DNA of 39,489 nt from Actinacidiphila guanduensis (GTDB lineage Bacteria; Actinomycetota; Actinomycetes; Streptomycetales; Streptomycetaceae), in the NCBI RefSeq assembly GCF_900103985.1, contig NZ_FNIE01000025.1, forward strand, positions 32,333 to 71,821, read 5' to 3'. Position 1 is the stretch's first letter. Every line of letters begins with the position of its first letter. Below the pieces are notes generated by a model, which worked only from the letters and a program-made list of their open reading frames with translations, was not told the origin of the DNA and made no database searches. The translations under genes were made by a program, and so were the position numbers. Positions 9,121 through 18,190 of this stretch are shown here, in pieces.

Positions 9121-10143
9121 TCACGCCGGGACCACGTAGGGGAAATGAGGGGTACGCAATTCCGCGGAAGTGGCCGGAGTCAGACCCGAAGGCACCGGCA
9201 TATTGGTGACGAGGGAAAGCATGGCCTCCGGCGCGTTGTCGGCCAGAGCGCGGCCGTTGCGGGTCGCGAAGCCGAAGGATGCCGGCGTTCCGACCACGTA
9301 CGGCAGCACGTCCGGGAACAGCTGCCCGGCCACCGTCCGGCCATACCCGTCAGGATCCGCCGAAGTGCCCGTTGCCCGCACGACAGCAGCCACCTGTCCG
9401 GCGATGGGCTCGGCCGCCGCGGCAACGTCCTGCGACGGGTGGCGCGTGTTGGCGGGGTTGGAGAAGTCGGTGTCGCCGGGCCAGAAGATGGGCCACATCA
9501 TGGGGTTGCCGGCACGGTTGATCTGCCGCCAGCCGCCGGCGTCCGTGGCGAGCTTGGTGGCGCACCATACCCCGATGCGGGTACCGGCCTTCAGTTGGGG
9601 ATGAGTGTGCGGGACTTCGAGGACGATCGTCTCGACGGACGTGCCGGTGAAACTGTTTTTGGCCTTCTCCGGGCGCCAGGACGACAAGTCCACCGCGGTG
9701 CCCTTAGCCACTGCGCCGTTGACGATCGACAGCAGGTCGAGATCGATGTAGAAGGAGTCCGCGATCCGGCCGGCCCACACGCGGGTGCCGCCCGCCTCCG
9801 CGGCCTCACCGGTACGTCCTTCGAGTACGAACTCGCCTTCGGCGCCGTCCTCGCGGGCGTCCGCGCCGGTCAGGGTGTGCAGCCGCAATGACTGCCGGCC
9901 GTCGGCATCGGGCTCGCCGAAGGAGAAGCGGTACGTGAGGGACTCGAAGTCCGAGCCGTCCACGTGCACCTTGAATTCATAACGTGCCTCGTGGTGGAAG
10001 CCGGGCTCCGCGTAGACACCCGTGATGTTCGAGTTGACGTCCATGACGAACACCGTGCTGCCTTCGCCGGAGAAGACATAGAGGTCGTCGATGTACAGCT
10101 GGCCGTTCTGGGCGGCCAGTGGGGTGTCGAGGTGGTGGGACAT
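9121..10143 (-). CDS. DUF4331 family protein
   Basis: A 340-residue protein beginning MSHHLDTPLA, followed by IDDLYVF and TVFVMDVNSN. This opening (SHHxD..., DxxDlYvF, vlvmdvNP) is the signature of DUF4331, a beta-rich family with no established enzymatic role, found in actinobacteria and proteobacteria and often next to stress or redox genes. Later it has RVWAGRIADSFYIDLD and GNPMMWPIFWPGDTDFSNP, also typical. ATG 10143 is preferred over an in-frame ATG 33 bp upstream because the homology starts at MSHH and GGGAG is nine bases before it. No signal peptide is present. The upstream region carries a palindrome at 10269-10282 that is shared with the hydrolase operon at 31 kb. Confidence 0.85.
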   Translation of the reverse strand: MSHHLDTPLAAQNGQLYIDDLYVFSGEGSTVFVMDVNSNITGVYAEPGFHHEARYEFKVHVDGSDFESLTYRFSFGEPDADGRQSLRLHTLTGADAREDGAEGEFVLEGRTGEAAEAGGTRVWAGRIADSFYIDLDLLSIVNGAVAKGTAVDLSSWRPEKAKNSFTGTSVETIVLEVPHTHPQLKAGTRIGVWCATKLATDAGGWRQINRAGNPMMWPIFWPGDTDFSNPANTRHPSQDVAAAAEPIAGQVAAVVRATGTSADPDGYGRTVAGQLFPDVLPYVVGTPASFGFATRNGRALADNAPEAMLSLVTNMPVPSGLTPATSAELRTPHFPYVVPA

Positions 10144-10268
10144 GAACGGGGCTCCCGTGGTCTCGGTGCACAACATCGAATGCGCGCAGAGCCAGGGCGG
10201 GCCTGGCCGTGTTTTTGGAACGCGCGGATGACGAGATCAGTCTTGCTGTTGCCCGTGAGCGCAGTCCA

Positions 10269-10282
10269 TGGGGAAAACCCCA
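10269..10282. promoter_or_regulatory. Palindromic operator candidate, copy 1
   Basis: The sequence TGGGGAAAACCCCA is a perfect inverted repeat (GGGG-AAAA-CCCC core) 125 bp upstream of the DUF4331 start codon. The same core recurs at 31143-31156, 129 bp upstream of the hydrolase operon start and in the same orientation. Identity also extends on one side (CCCCAC, two variable bases, T, one variable base, GCGC). A GGGGA core is known for MalT, the prototype of large ATP-binding LuxR regulators, and one such regulator is encoded at 31958-34726. That link is inference. Confidence 0.65.
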
Positions 10283-10827
10283 CATTCGCGCACGCGGTCT
10301 CGAGTATGCGGCTCGGATACGGATAGATCCTGCTCCTTGTCGGCAATGAACAGCCGGAACAAAGAAGAATCACACGTATGGCCCGTTGCCGGACGAAGCC
10401 CTGCGCCCATAGCGGGCCGCGTCAAAGGCGGCCAGCGGTCACCCGGCGCTCCACGGCGTCCTGCAACGGCGGCCACGGTCGTCGGCTCACGGCAGCGGCG
10501 GGACAGGGCCGGTCAGGCTACGTCTGCTGTTCGCTCGACGCGGTCGCCCGTGGGTGACGAGATGACGCCGAGGACCTCCCAACCGGCATGTCCCGGTGGC
10601 TTGTGACCTGACATCATGACTGAGAACAGTGAACCCAACCCCCAAGAGTCATGGCATCCGCGTCCTGTGATGGCAGGAGCTGCCTCGAGCCGGAGATCGT
10701 GTCGTACCGCGGGATGACACCGACCGCGAGGATCACCCGCTGGACGACAGGATCGGGGCCGGCCGGTTCCTAGCGTTGGTGATGCGGCGTCCAGGAGGGC
10801 GCCTGACTGCCGACGAAGGGCACACCG
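10283..10827. other. Intergenic between DUF4331 gene and ABC transporter module
   Basis: About 545 bp with no supportable gene. Short open frames on both strands lack motifs and codon structure. The stretch probably holds two divergent promoters, one for the DUF4331 gene and one for the ABC-kinase module. I see no riboswitch or RNA gene. Confidence 0.4.
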
Positions 10828-11765
10828 ATGATCGAGGCACGGCATCTGACCAAGAACTACGGAGAAAGGAGTGCGGTGGACCGGCTGGACTTCACAGTGA
10901 AGCCCGGTAGCGTGACCGGCTTCCTGGGACCCAACGGCGCGGGGAAGTCCACCACGATGCGCATGATCGTGGGGCTGGACACCCCGACGAGCGGAAGTGT
11001 GACCGTGAACGGCCGCCGGTACACACGGCACAGGACGCCGCTGCAGGAAGTGGGCGCTCTGCTGGAGGCGAGGTCGATCCACCCAGGACGTTCGGCCTTC
11101 AACCACCTCAACGCCCTCGCGCTGACCCACGGGATTCCTCGTACCCGGGTCGAGGAGGTCATCGACCTGGCCGGGCTGAGCAGCGTAGCGAAGAAGCGGG
11201 CCGGCGCCTTCTCCCTCGGCATGGGGCAGCGGCTCGGCATCGCTGCAGCGCTCCTCGGCGATCCGGAGACCGTGATGCTGGACGAGCCGGTCAACGGCCT
11301 CGACCCTGAAGGTGTGTTGTGGATCCGCAATCTACTGACGCAACTTGCGCAGCAGGGTCGAACAGTATTCGTCTCCTCGCATCTGATGAGTGAGATGGCC
11401 CTCGTGGCGGATCATCTGATCATCGTTGGCCGGGGGCGCTTGCTGGCAGACACAACCGTGCAGGATCTGGTCCGCGAGGCGGGCGGCGACACCGTGCGCG
11501 TGGTGACGCCGGAGCCAGCACGATTGCGGGAACTGCTGGTCGGGCCAGGCGTCGACGTCACCGGGCAGGTCGGGTCGGAGGAACTGCAGGCGGCAGGTCT
11601 CACTCCGCACGAGATCGGGACAAAGGCGGCGGAGCACGGAATCCCGCTCTTCGAACTGAGCCAGCGGACGGTGTCGCTGAGGAGGCGTTCATGGAGCTGA
11701 CCAGGGAAACGGTGGAGTACCACGGCAGCACGGCCGGACACAGCACCCTTGGGAGGGCGGCATGA
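10828..11765 (+). pseudogene. ABC transporter ATP-binding protein, C-terminal frameshift
   Basis: An ABC-2 type exporter ATPase. The Walker A is GPNGAGKST (residues about 34-42), the Q-loop region is LEARSIHPGRSA, the signature is FSLGMGQRL, the Walker B is VMLDEPVNGLDP, and the switch histidine lies in VSSHLMSE. The frame as it stands ends at 11700 with RRRSWS. Shifting by one base near 11679 restores the usual ending of this family, LEEAFMELTRETVEYHG, and carries the gene to TGA 11763-11765. That stop then overlaps the permease start in an ATGA arrangement, strong evidence that the ancestral frame was longer. The catalytic core is intact, so the present 290-residue product might still bind ATP. 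It is the first gene of a four-gene exporter and two-component module. Confidence 0.85.
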
Positions 11766-12607
11766 GTTCCCTCAGCACCGCCACGGGCTCCGGGCAGAAG
11801 CCGAATACGCCGTCCCGGCCCCGCTACAAGGTGACCGGATGGCGCGTAGTGGGTTCGGAGTGGGCCAAGCTGTGGTCGCTCCGCTCGACGGGAATCACGC
11901 TGGTCCTTGCCCTGCTCTTCCTGCTGACCGCCGGCATCTTTGCCAACTACCAGTACCACTCGACCTACAACGCCGGCCATGTGGACAGCGACTTCGCCCA
12001 CTCCACAGCCGTCGATCTGTCCCTGTTCGGCACGCCCTTCGCCCAGTTGGCCATCGGTGTACTCGGCGTCCTGGTCATGGCCGGGCAATACTCGACCGGC
12101 ATGATCCGCTCCACGCTGGCGGCGGTGCCGCGCCGGCCCTTGGTACTGTGGTCGAAGGCAGCGCTCTACGGTCTCGTCGCCCTACTGGTCTCGACAACCG
12201 GAACGTTGCTCTCATTCCTTCTCAACAGCCCCATGGTCTCCGGTACCCCGGCTGCGAAGACCCTGCTGGACCCGGGTGTCCTGCGCTGCCTGCTCGGGGC
12301 CGGGCTCTACCTCGGTCTCGTGGGTGTCATCAGCATCGCCCTGGGTGCGCTGCTACGGTCGGTGGCAGGCGGCATCTCGGTCCTGGTCGGCGTATTCCTG
12401 CTGGTTCCGGTTCTGGCCCAGCTGCTGCCCAACTCCTGGTAGGACAACGTCGCGTCATACCGACCCAGCAACGCGGGCGAGTCCGTCTTCGCCCTGACGC
12501 ACGACGCCTCGGCTCTGTCTCCCGGGACCGGCCTGGCGGTATTCCTCGGCTGGACGGCGCTGGCGCTGGCGGGCGCGGCCTGCCGGCTGACCCGGAACGA
12601 CGTCTGA
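11762..12607 (+). pseudogene. ABC-2 type permease with in-frame stop
   Basis: Starts at ATG 11762, overlapping the corrected stop of the ATPase gene. The product has a basic cytoplasmic start (RYKVTGWRVVGSEWAKLWSLRSTG, a classic ABC-2 permease opening) followed by about six hydrophobic spans. A TAG at 12440-12442 stops it at 226 residues, right after LLPNSW. The same frame continues without interruption through DNVASYRPSNAGESVF and a last hydrophobic helix to TGA 12605-12607, ending TRNDV, where family members normally end. So this is a single nonsense change removing the final membrane segment. The transporter is probably not functional unless the stop is read through. Confidence 0.85.
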
Positions 12608-12635
12608 CGGCGTGGAACACAGGCAGGTGATAGCA

Positions 12636-13913
12636 GTGAGCATCGACGACACAGGTTGTACGGGCAGCCTGGTCACCCGGCTGAACATCGTCAGCCAGCA
12701 GCTGCAGCAAGCAGACGGCGCCCATCCCCGGGTGCTGGACACCGCCGTGGTCGTGCTGGCCGTCCTGACGCTCTGCCTGCCGGATCTCCTGCCTGTGGAC
12801 TCCAGCGACAGCGGCCCGGACAAGCTTCATCTCAGCCTCACCGAACTGCCCTTGGCTGCGACCCTGGCATTGCAAGCCGGCTTGATGCTTCCCCTGCTGT
12901 TGCGCAGGCGGAAACCACTGATGACCTTCGCTGCCATCACCACCGCATTTGTGCTGCAGTGGTCCCTGGACGTCGGCTTGCGCGCGGATCTCGCGCTCTT
13001 TCTCGCCTTGTACAGCCTTGCCCTGCACGGAAGGCTCCCTCAGCTGCCGTGGGCCTGCGCCGTCACGGCGGGCGCCATGGTGCTGGTCGCGCTCCGCCTC
13101 TCCCCGATCGTGTCCCCAGGGGACGCGCTGTTCTTCCTGCTCAGCGCGGTGACTGCGGCGATTGCGCTCGGACTCGTGATCAGGATCCGCCGGGCGCAAC
13201 TCGCCGGTCTGAGAGAAAGAGCAGAACAGCTGGAGATTGAGCGCGACCAGCGCAGCAAGTTGGCAGCCGCCGCTGAACGAGCTCGGGCCGCCCGGGACAT
13301 GCATGACATCGTCGGCCACAATCTGGCCGTCATCGTCTCCCTTGCCGATGCCGGCGCGTACGCGACCGACAGCGCTCCGGATCGCGGCAGGGAAGCGCTG
13401 AATCTGATCGGTGACACAGGCCGCCAAGCACTCGGCGAACTGCGCAGGGTGCTCGGCGTGCTGCGCGAGCCGAGGAACAGCACATCACCGGAACCCTGCT
13501 CAGCCCGCAACCAGGCATCACGGACATCGGCGTACTGTGCGCCAGCGTCCGAGCGGCGGGCCCCGAAGTCACCTATCACACGTCAGGTGACATGGACAGA
13601 TTGAACACAGGAGTTCAGCTCACGGTCTACCGCATCGTCCAGGAGGCCCTGACCAACACACTCAAACACGCAGGCACGGACACTCAGGTCGAACTGTCCA
13701 TCCGCGTCGAGGACCGTCACCTCGATATCCTGGTACAGGACACCGGCCCGCAGGTCGTGACCGACCCGGCTCACGACGAGGGACAGGGCCTGGTGGGTAT
13801 GCGTGAACGCGGCATCGCTCTACGGTGGGACCGTCCAAGCGGGGCCTGCGGCCCATGGGGGCTGGCGTGTGGAGGCAACCTTGGACCTCGGCTTCCAGGT
13901 CGTCGCGCCATGA
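12636..13913 (+). pseudogene. DesK/NarL-type sensor histidine kinase, two frameshifts
   Basis: From GTG 12636 (AGGTGA upstream; an alternative GTG lies at 12612) there are several hydrophobic spans. A HisKA_3 dimerisation helix follows, with the phosphorylated histidine in ARDMHDIVGHNLAVIV. After VLREP, near 13475, one base is missing and the frame is lost. The next frame resumes with ITGTLLSPQPGITDIG and includes the HATPase N-box YRIVQEALTNTLKHA and G-box GQGLVGMRERG. A second single-base loss near 13822 must be corrected to read YGGTVQAGP and WRVEATL up to TGA 13911-13913. That stop overlaps the response-regulator start (ATGA). As written, the kinase and ATPase domains are separated, so it should be inactive. 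Confidence 0.85.
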
Positions 13914-14643
13914 CCACTGTGCTCATCGTCGACGACCAGCCCCTCCAGCGCTTCGCCTTCCGCCTGCTGCTGGAGTCCGTTCCCGAGACCGACGTGCTCG
14001 GCGAAGCGGCGCATGGGGCCGAGGCCGTTCGTCTGGCCGCGGAACTGCGCCCGGACGTCGTCCTGATGGATATCCGCATGCCAGGCATGGACGGTATCGA
14101 GGCCACCCGTCGCATCGTCGCCTCCGGCAACCGCTCCCGCGTCCTCGTGCTGACCACCTTCGACCTCGACGAGTACGTCCACGAGGCTCTCCGCGCCGGA
14201 GCGAGCGGGTTCCTCCTGAAGGATGTGCGGCCCGAGGAGCTGTTGGCGGGCATCCGGGCGGTGCCGCCGGCGACGCCGTGATCGCTCCCGCACTGACCCG
14301 CCGCCTCCTCGACGAATACGCCCAGCGAGTCCCGCCGCCTGCTGACGGTCCGGCCCACAAGGCCCGATGGAACGCCCTGACCGAGCGGGAGCGCGAGATC
14401 CTCGTCGCCGTCGGCAAGCGGTGGACCAATGGTGAGATCGCCGCCCATTTCGTCGTGACTGAGTCCACCGTCAAGACCCATGTCCGACGTATCCTCGCCA
14501 AAATCGGTGCCCGCGATCGCATCCAGGCGGTGATTTTCGCCTACGACCTCGGGCTCGCCCTCCCCAGGACGCTCAAGCAAGGGGACGCGACCGCACCTAC
14601 CTGCACGGCTACACCGGTCAGCGAGCCGCCCGAAGCGCCGTGA
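13910..14643 (+). pseudogene. NarL/LuxR-type response regulator, frameshifted in the linker
   Basis: ATG 13910 overlaps the kinase stop. The receiver domain is complete: LIVDDQPLQR with the acidic pair, the phospho-acceptor in VVLMDIRMPGMDG (about residue 53), LTTFDLDEYV, and the switch lysine in GFLLKDV. Near 14262 one base is missing, so the frame ends at 14281. In the next frame the linker (GDAVIAPALTRRLLDEY) and the LuxR helix-turn-helix (LTEREREILVAVGKRWTNGEIAAHF, TESTVKTHVRRILAKIGARDR) continue to TGA 14641-14643. As written it would make a receiver with no DNA-binding domain. It completes the decayed exporter-kinase-regulator module. Confidence 0.85.
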
Positions 14644-14719
14644 AGGCAGGAGCACACCCTGACCACGGCCAAGCCCATGCCAGAAGGACGTAACGGGCAG
14701 CATTCGTATCGGTTGGTAC

Positions 14720-14735
14720 CCCACCCGCCGGTGGG
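14720..14735 (+). terminator. Weak hairpin downstream of response regulator
   Basis: CCCACC at 14720-14725 pairs with GGTGGG at 14730-14735 around a four-base loop. It is short and could be a coincidence. It is the only hairpin noticed in the 296-bp gap 14644-14939, which otherwise shows no gene. Confidence 0.3.
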
Positions 14736-14939
14736 ACCCCGATAGCCGGCACGTACCTCAGTATGCTGTCGTCGTTGCCGATAGGCGCTGCCCACAGTGA
14801 GGCGCGGCAGCCGGCAAGTGCCTGGTTGGCGCGTGTGTGCGCGGGCGCGTACAAGGCGGTCCCGCGCAAGCTCACGAACGGCGGCGAGCGGTAGAACCAC
14901 ATTATCCGCGAGGATACAGATTCACGTCAGGAAATTTCA

Positions 14940-15427
14940 GTGCTCGATGTACGGTCGCCCCAGGATTCCGCATTTGTCACATTGCTGCGTGACAGCTACG
15001 AACGACTACTGGGTGTGCACTGATACCGTCATTCGTCGGGCATGAGGCGCGTGCGAGTTGGCTGTATCACGATGCCCCCTTCGGCCTGCTTGCACAGAAT
15101 ACGTCCGACGAACCAGAATTCGTCTACGCGAATGTTGTGGCACAACGATTGTTCGGGTACTCCTGGGAAGAGTTCTCCGGTCTTTCGTCCCGGCTTTCCG
15201 CCCCGGCCTCGGACCGGGCCGAGCGGCAGAAAATGATGGATGTCGTCCGGGCCAAGGGATACGTCGACGGCTACCGTGGGCAGCGTCGGTCCAAGCAAGG
15301 CAAGCGATTCTGGATCGAGGACGTCACGATCTGGAACCTCAGCGACCGGAGCGGCCCGATCCAGGGGCAGGCAGCACTGATTGCCACCTGGTCGGACGTG
15401 GGAAAGACCACCGTCGAACACAACTGA
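14940..15427 (+). pseudogene. MEKHLA-domain protein, single-base frameshift near the start
   Basis: The frame starting at GTG 14940 (AGGA about nine bases upstream) reads VLDVRSPQDSAFVTLLRDSYERLLGVH and then hits TGA. Adding one base there (CAC-CTG-ATA) joins it to IPSFVGHEARASWLY, then EFVYANVVAQRLFGYSWEEF and SSRLSAPASDRAERQ, then GYVDGYRGQR, FWIEDVTIWNL and GQAALIATW. This is the MEKHLA domain, a PAS-like fold found at the end of plant HD-ZIP III factors and as a free-standing protein in bacteria, proposed to sense small molecules or redox state. The second part could still be translated from GTG 15137 as a truncated product. The stop lies 17 bp before the reductoisomerase start, so the two genes were probably co-transcribed. 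Confidence 0.8.
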
Positions 15428-15443
15428 GTTCGCCGGCCACACC

Positions 15444-16967
15444 ATGGCAGATGATGTCGAAAACCTCATCGCGAAAGAGAGCGGAGCAATGGAAGCAGGA
15501 ACGTTGGACTTCGAAAGCACTGTTTTTGACAAGGAGTACGTGACCTTTGCGGGTCGACGGGAAGCCATCGTGCGGGGCGGGCGGCACCTGTTCGAGCGAC
15601 TGCCGGCGGCCTTCGAGGGGGTTCGCCAGCTCGGCGTGATCGGCTGGGGATCACAGGGGCCGGCCCAGGCACAGAACCTGCGGGACTCCCTTGGTGACGC
15701 GGTCAAGGTCGTCGTGGGCCTGAGGAGCGGTTCCTCCTCTCTCGACGCAGCCCGTGCCGCGGGGTTCACCGAGGAGGACGGAACCCTGGGTGAGATGTAC
15801 GAGGTGATCGCGGCATCGGACATGGTCCTCCTGCTGATCTCCGATGCAGCTCAGGCAGAGCACTACCGTAAGATCTTCGACAATCTGCGTCCGGGAACCA
15901 CCTTGGGCCTGTCGCACGGATTCCTGCTGGGGCATCTGCTGGACATCGGTGAGAGGTTCCCTGAGGAGGTGGACGTCATCGCGGTGTGCCCCAAGGGGAT
16001 GGGCCCCTCGGTGCGAGCCCTGTACGAGCAGGGTGCGACGGTCAACGGTGCAGGTATCAACGCCAGTTTCGCTGTCGAGCAGGATGTGACCGGTCGGGCT
16101 CTCGAACGGGCGCTGGGATGGTCGGTCGCCCTGGGCGCGCCGTTCACCTTTCAGACCACGCTCGGTTCGGAGTACCTGTCCGACCTGTGTGGAGAGCGCG
16201 CGATACTCCTCGCCGGTGTGCACGGCATCGTGGAGAGCCTCTACCGCCGGTACCGTGACCACGGCTTGGATGCCAAGCAGGCGTTCCGGCATTCGGTCGA
16301 GTCGGTCACGGGCCCGATATCGAAGACAATTTCCAAATCCGGCTTGATCGGAGTGTACGAGAAGCTCGACGATCAGGAAAAGGAGATCTTCGCCACGGCG
16401 TATTCTGCGGCCTATCCGGTCGGCCTGGAACTCACTGCTGAAATCTACGACGAAGTAAGCGCCGGCAATGAGATCCGCAGCGTCATCCTCGCGGGCTGGC
16501 GATCCGATCGCTTTCCCATGGGCAAGATCGATCAAGCGGACATGTGGCGAGTCGGTGAGACCGTACGGGCCGATCGCGCCGTGGACAGTGACGCCCCGCT
16601 CGATCCCTTCACCGCCGGAGTCTTCTGCGGGGTCATGATGGCTCAGGTCGACATCCTGCTGGAACAGGGCCACCCCTACTCCGAGATCGCCAACGAGTCG
16701 GTCATCGAGGCGGTCGACTCCCTCAATCCCTACATGCATGCTCGAGGCGTCGCCTACATGGTGGACAACTGCTCGACCACAGCCCGGCTCGGAGCCCGGA
16801 AGTGGGCACCCAACTTCGATTACCGGCTCACCCAGCAGTCGTACCCGGCTGTGGATGACAAGGCTGTCGACCCGGCTCCGTTTGAGGCGTTCGAAGGGCA
16901 CCTCATCCATGAGGTGCTCCGCGTCTGCTCGGAGATGCGGCCCTCGGTGGATATTTTCGTGGAGTGA
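15444..16967 (+). CDS. ilvC: Ketol-acid reductoisomerase, plant (class II) type
   Basis: A 507-residue enzyme of branched-chain amino-acid synthesis. It isomerises and reduces acetolactate or acetohydroxybutyrate with NADPH and Mg2+. The NADPH fold is VIGWGSQGPAQAQNLRDS (about residues 65-82), with VGLRSGSSSL as the phosphate-binding loop. Next comes CPKGMGPSVR. The metal-binding pair is D247 and E251 in SDLCGERAILL, and GVHGIVESLYRRY and SVESVTGPISKTIS follow. The second, duplicated knotted domain has MMAQVDIL, ESVIEAVDSLNP, MHARGVAYMVDNCSTTARLG and RKWAPNFDY. The sequence closely parallels chloroplast reductoisomerases such as spinach as I remember them, rather than the short class I enzyme normal for actinobacteria. 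ATG 15444 is chosen; ATG 15489 is possible because homology begins at LDFES. It follows a MEKHLA gene. Role: extra biosynthetic, or self-resistance. Confidence 0.93.
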   Translation: MADDVENLIAKESGAMEAGTLDFESTVFDKEYVTFAGRREAIVRGGRHLFERLPAAFEGVRQLGVIGWGSQGPAQAQNLRDSLGDAVKVVVGLRSGSSSLDAARAAGFTEEDGTLGEMYEVIAASDMVLLLISDAAQAEHYRKIFDNLRPGTTLGLSHGFLLGHLLDIGERFPEEVDVIAVCPKGMGPSVRALYEQGATVNGAGINASFAVEQDVTGRALERALGWSVALGAPFTFQTTLGSEYLSDLCGERAILLAGVHGIVESLYRRYRDHGLDAKQAFRHSVESVTGPISKTISKSGLIGVYEKLDDQEKEIFATAYSAAYPVGLELTAEIYDEVSAGNEIRSVILAGWRSDRFPMGKIDQADMWRVGETVRADRAVDSDAPLDPFTAGVFCGVMMAQVDILLEQGHPYSEIANESVIEAVDSLNPYMHARGVAYMVDNCSTTARLGARKWAPNFDYRLTQQSYPAVDDKAVDPAPFEAFEGHLIHEVLRVCSEMRPSVDIFVE

Positions 16968-16976
16968 ACCGCTCAA

Positions 16977-17020
16977 CGGTTCGACGGCCGGAGCGCAACC
17001 GCGTCCCGGCCGCCGAACCG
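16977..17020 (+). terminator. Strong hairpin terminator after the reductoisomerase gene
   Basis: The arms 16977-16991 and 17006-17020 pair over 15 bp with one mismatch (CGGTTCGACGGCCGG against CCGGCCGCCGAACCG), with a 14-base loop. It begins ten bases after the stop codon and also faces the end of the minus-strand oxidoreductase pseudogene, so it may act in both directions. Confidence 0.8.
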
Positions 17021-17058
17021 TCTCGGCTCCCGGATGCCGACGGCGATGCGGGAACGCT

Positions 17059-17259
17059 AGCCGGCGGGGCGGATGTTGTGGTTGACGCGGAAGAGGTTGC
17101 GGGGGTCGTACTGCCGCTTGACGTCGGCCAGCCGTGCGTATCGGACGGCTCCGAAGTGCCGACGGACGTCGGCGGCGCTCGTGGCGTCGTCCGGGCCGAC
17201 GAAGTTGGTGACGTTCTGCTCGCTCGCCCACGGCGACAGGGCGTGCACATACTTCTTCA
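17059..17259 (-). pseudogene. C-terminal BBE part of split FAD-linked oxidoreductase
   Basis: The minus-strand frame reads LKKYVHALSPWASEQNVTNFVG, then DVRRHFGAVRYARLADVKRQYDP and NLFRVNHNIRPAG, ending near 17059. The YDP..NLFR.N.NI ending is the berberine-bridge-enzyme (BBE) C-terminal domain of FAD-linked oxidoreductases. The rest of the same gene lies at 20013-21165. The two halves join exactly across the TCA at 17257-17259 and 20013-20015, giving GEY-LKKYV in frame once both IS elements are removed. Confidence 0.9.
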
Positions 17260-18187
17260 GAGCGTGTCTGAGATCGGCTACGGGGTGGTTTTCCGTAGTG
17301 GGCGGGGGCCTTGGCGTACGGTGGGTCGGCCTCGGGTGAGCCGACGGAGTATCACGTCGGTCATGGCCCAGCGGATCATCGTTTCGGAGTGTGCCGGGTT
17401 GCGTTCGTAGTCGCAGGCCAGGCGGCGGCGCATCGTGATCCACGCGAAGGTGCGCTCCACCGCCCACCGCTTGAGCTGGACCTTGAAGCCCTGTTGCCCG
17501 GGGTCCTTGCGGACGATGTCCAGGGTGCAGCGCAAGACCGTGGCGCACCAGTCGACGAGCCTGCCTGCGAAGCCCTGGTCGGCCCAGATCCTGGTCACGG
17601 TGGGGTGGTCCAGGCGGGTCCACAGCAGGGAGCGCCTGGCGCCGTCGCGGTCCTGGACGTTTGCGGCCAGCATGTGCACGGTCAGCAGGAGGCCGAGGGT
17701 GTCGGTGACGATGAAACGTTTGCGGCCCTTGGTCTTCTTGCCCGCGTCGAAGCCGCTGGTGGCCTTTGGGACGGTGTCCGCGGCGCGCATCGACTGGGAG
17801 TCGACCAGGCCGGCGGACGGTTCCGGGTTCCGGCCGTCGTCCTGGCGGACCTTGACCCGCAGGGCGTCGTGGACCTTCTCCACCGTGCCGTCGTCATGCC
17901 ACCAGGTGAAGTACCAGTACACCGTCGGCCAGGGCGGGAAGTCCTTGGGCAGGTACCGCCACTGGCACCCGGTCCGCGCCAGGTACAAGATCGCGTCCAC
18001 GATCCGGCGGCGCGGGTGCTTCTCCCGCCGCCCGCCCTTGGTGCCCGTCCTCGGCGCGGGCAGCAACGGCTCGATCAACCGCCCACTGCGCATGGGTCAG
18101 ATCAGACGGGTAGCCGTCCCTACCAGCACTCACGCACCGCCCAACGAGCCACCCGAATGGCCGACACGACGGATCTCAAACACGCTC
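17260..18187 (-). mobile_element. IS5-family insertion sequence (TNA target, about 928 bp)
   Basis: Imperfect terminal inverted repeats lie at 17260-17277 and 18170-18187 (GAGCGTGTCTGAGATCGG against GAGCGTGTTTGAGATCCG after reversal, two differences in 18). Three-base direct repeats TCA flank it at 17257-17259 and 18188-18190. A three-base TNA duplication is known for the IS1031/ISL2-like part of the IS5 family. The element encodes one transposase on the minus strand and sits inside the oxidoreductase gene, immediately next to a second element. Confidence 0.9.
17278..18133 (-). pseudogene. IS5-family transposase, N-terminal frameshift
   Basis: GTG 18133 opens SAGRDGYPSDLTHAQWAV, the normal start of these transposases. 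Near 18092 an extra base shifts the frame. The remainder is read from the next frame: LIEPLLPAPRTGTKGGRRE, then RRIVDAILYLARTGCQWRYLP and WPTVYWYFTWWHDDGT. The DDE residues are visible in GLVDSQSMRAADTV, RIWADQGFAG and WAVERTFAWI, ending at TAG 17278-17280 just inside the terminal repeat. As it stands the start is separated from the catalytic part. A product of 271 residues from an internal GTG/ATG could exist but would lack the N-terminus. The frame loss could also be programmed, though its position in the first 20 codons argues against this. Confidence 0.85.
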
Positions 18188-18190
18188 TCA

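Noticed and set aside
10283..10827. Small genes between the DUF4331 and ABC genes
   Set aside because: Open frames on both strands lack ribosome sites, motifs and consistent codon bias.
15651..17231. A 526-codon minus-strand open frame opposite the reductoisomerase
   Set aside because: No motif in the translation, and the plus strand is a highly conserved enzyme.
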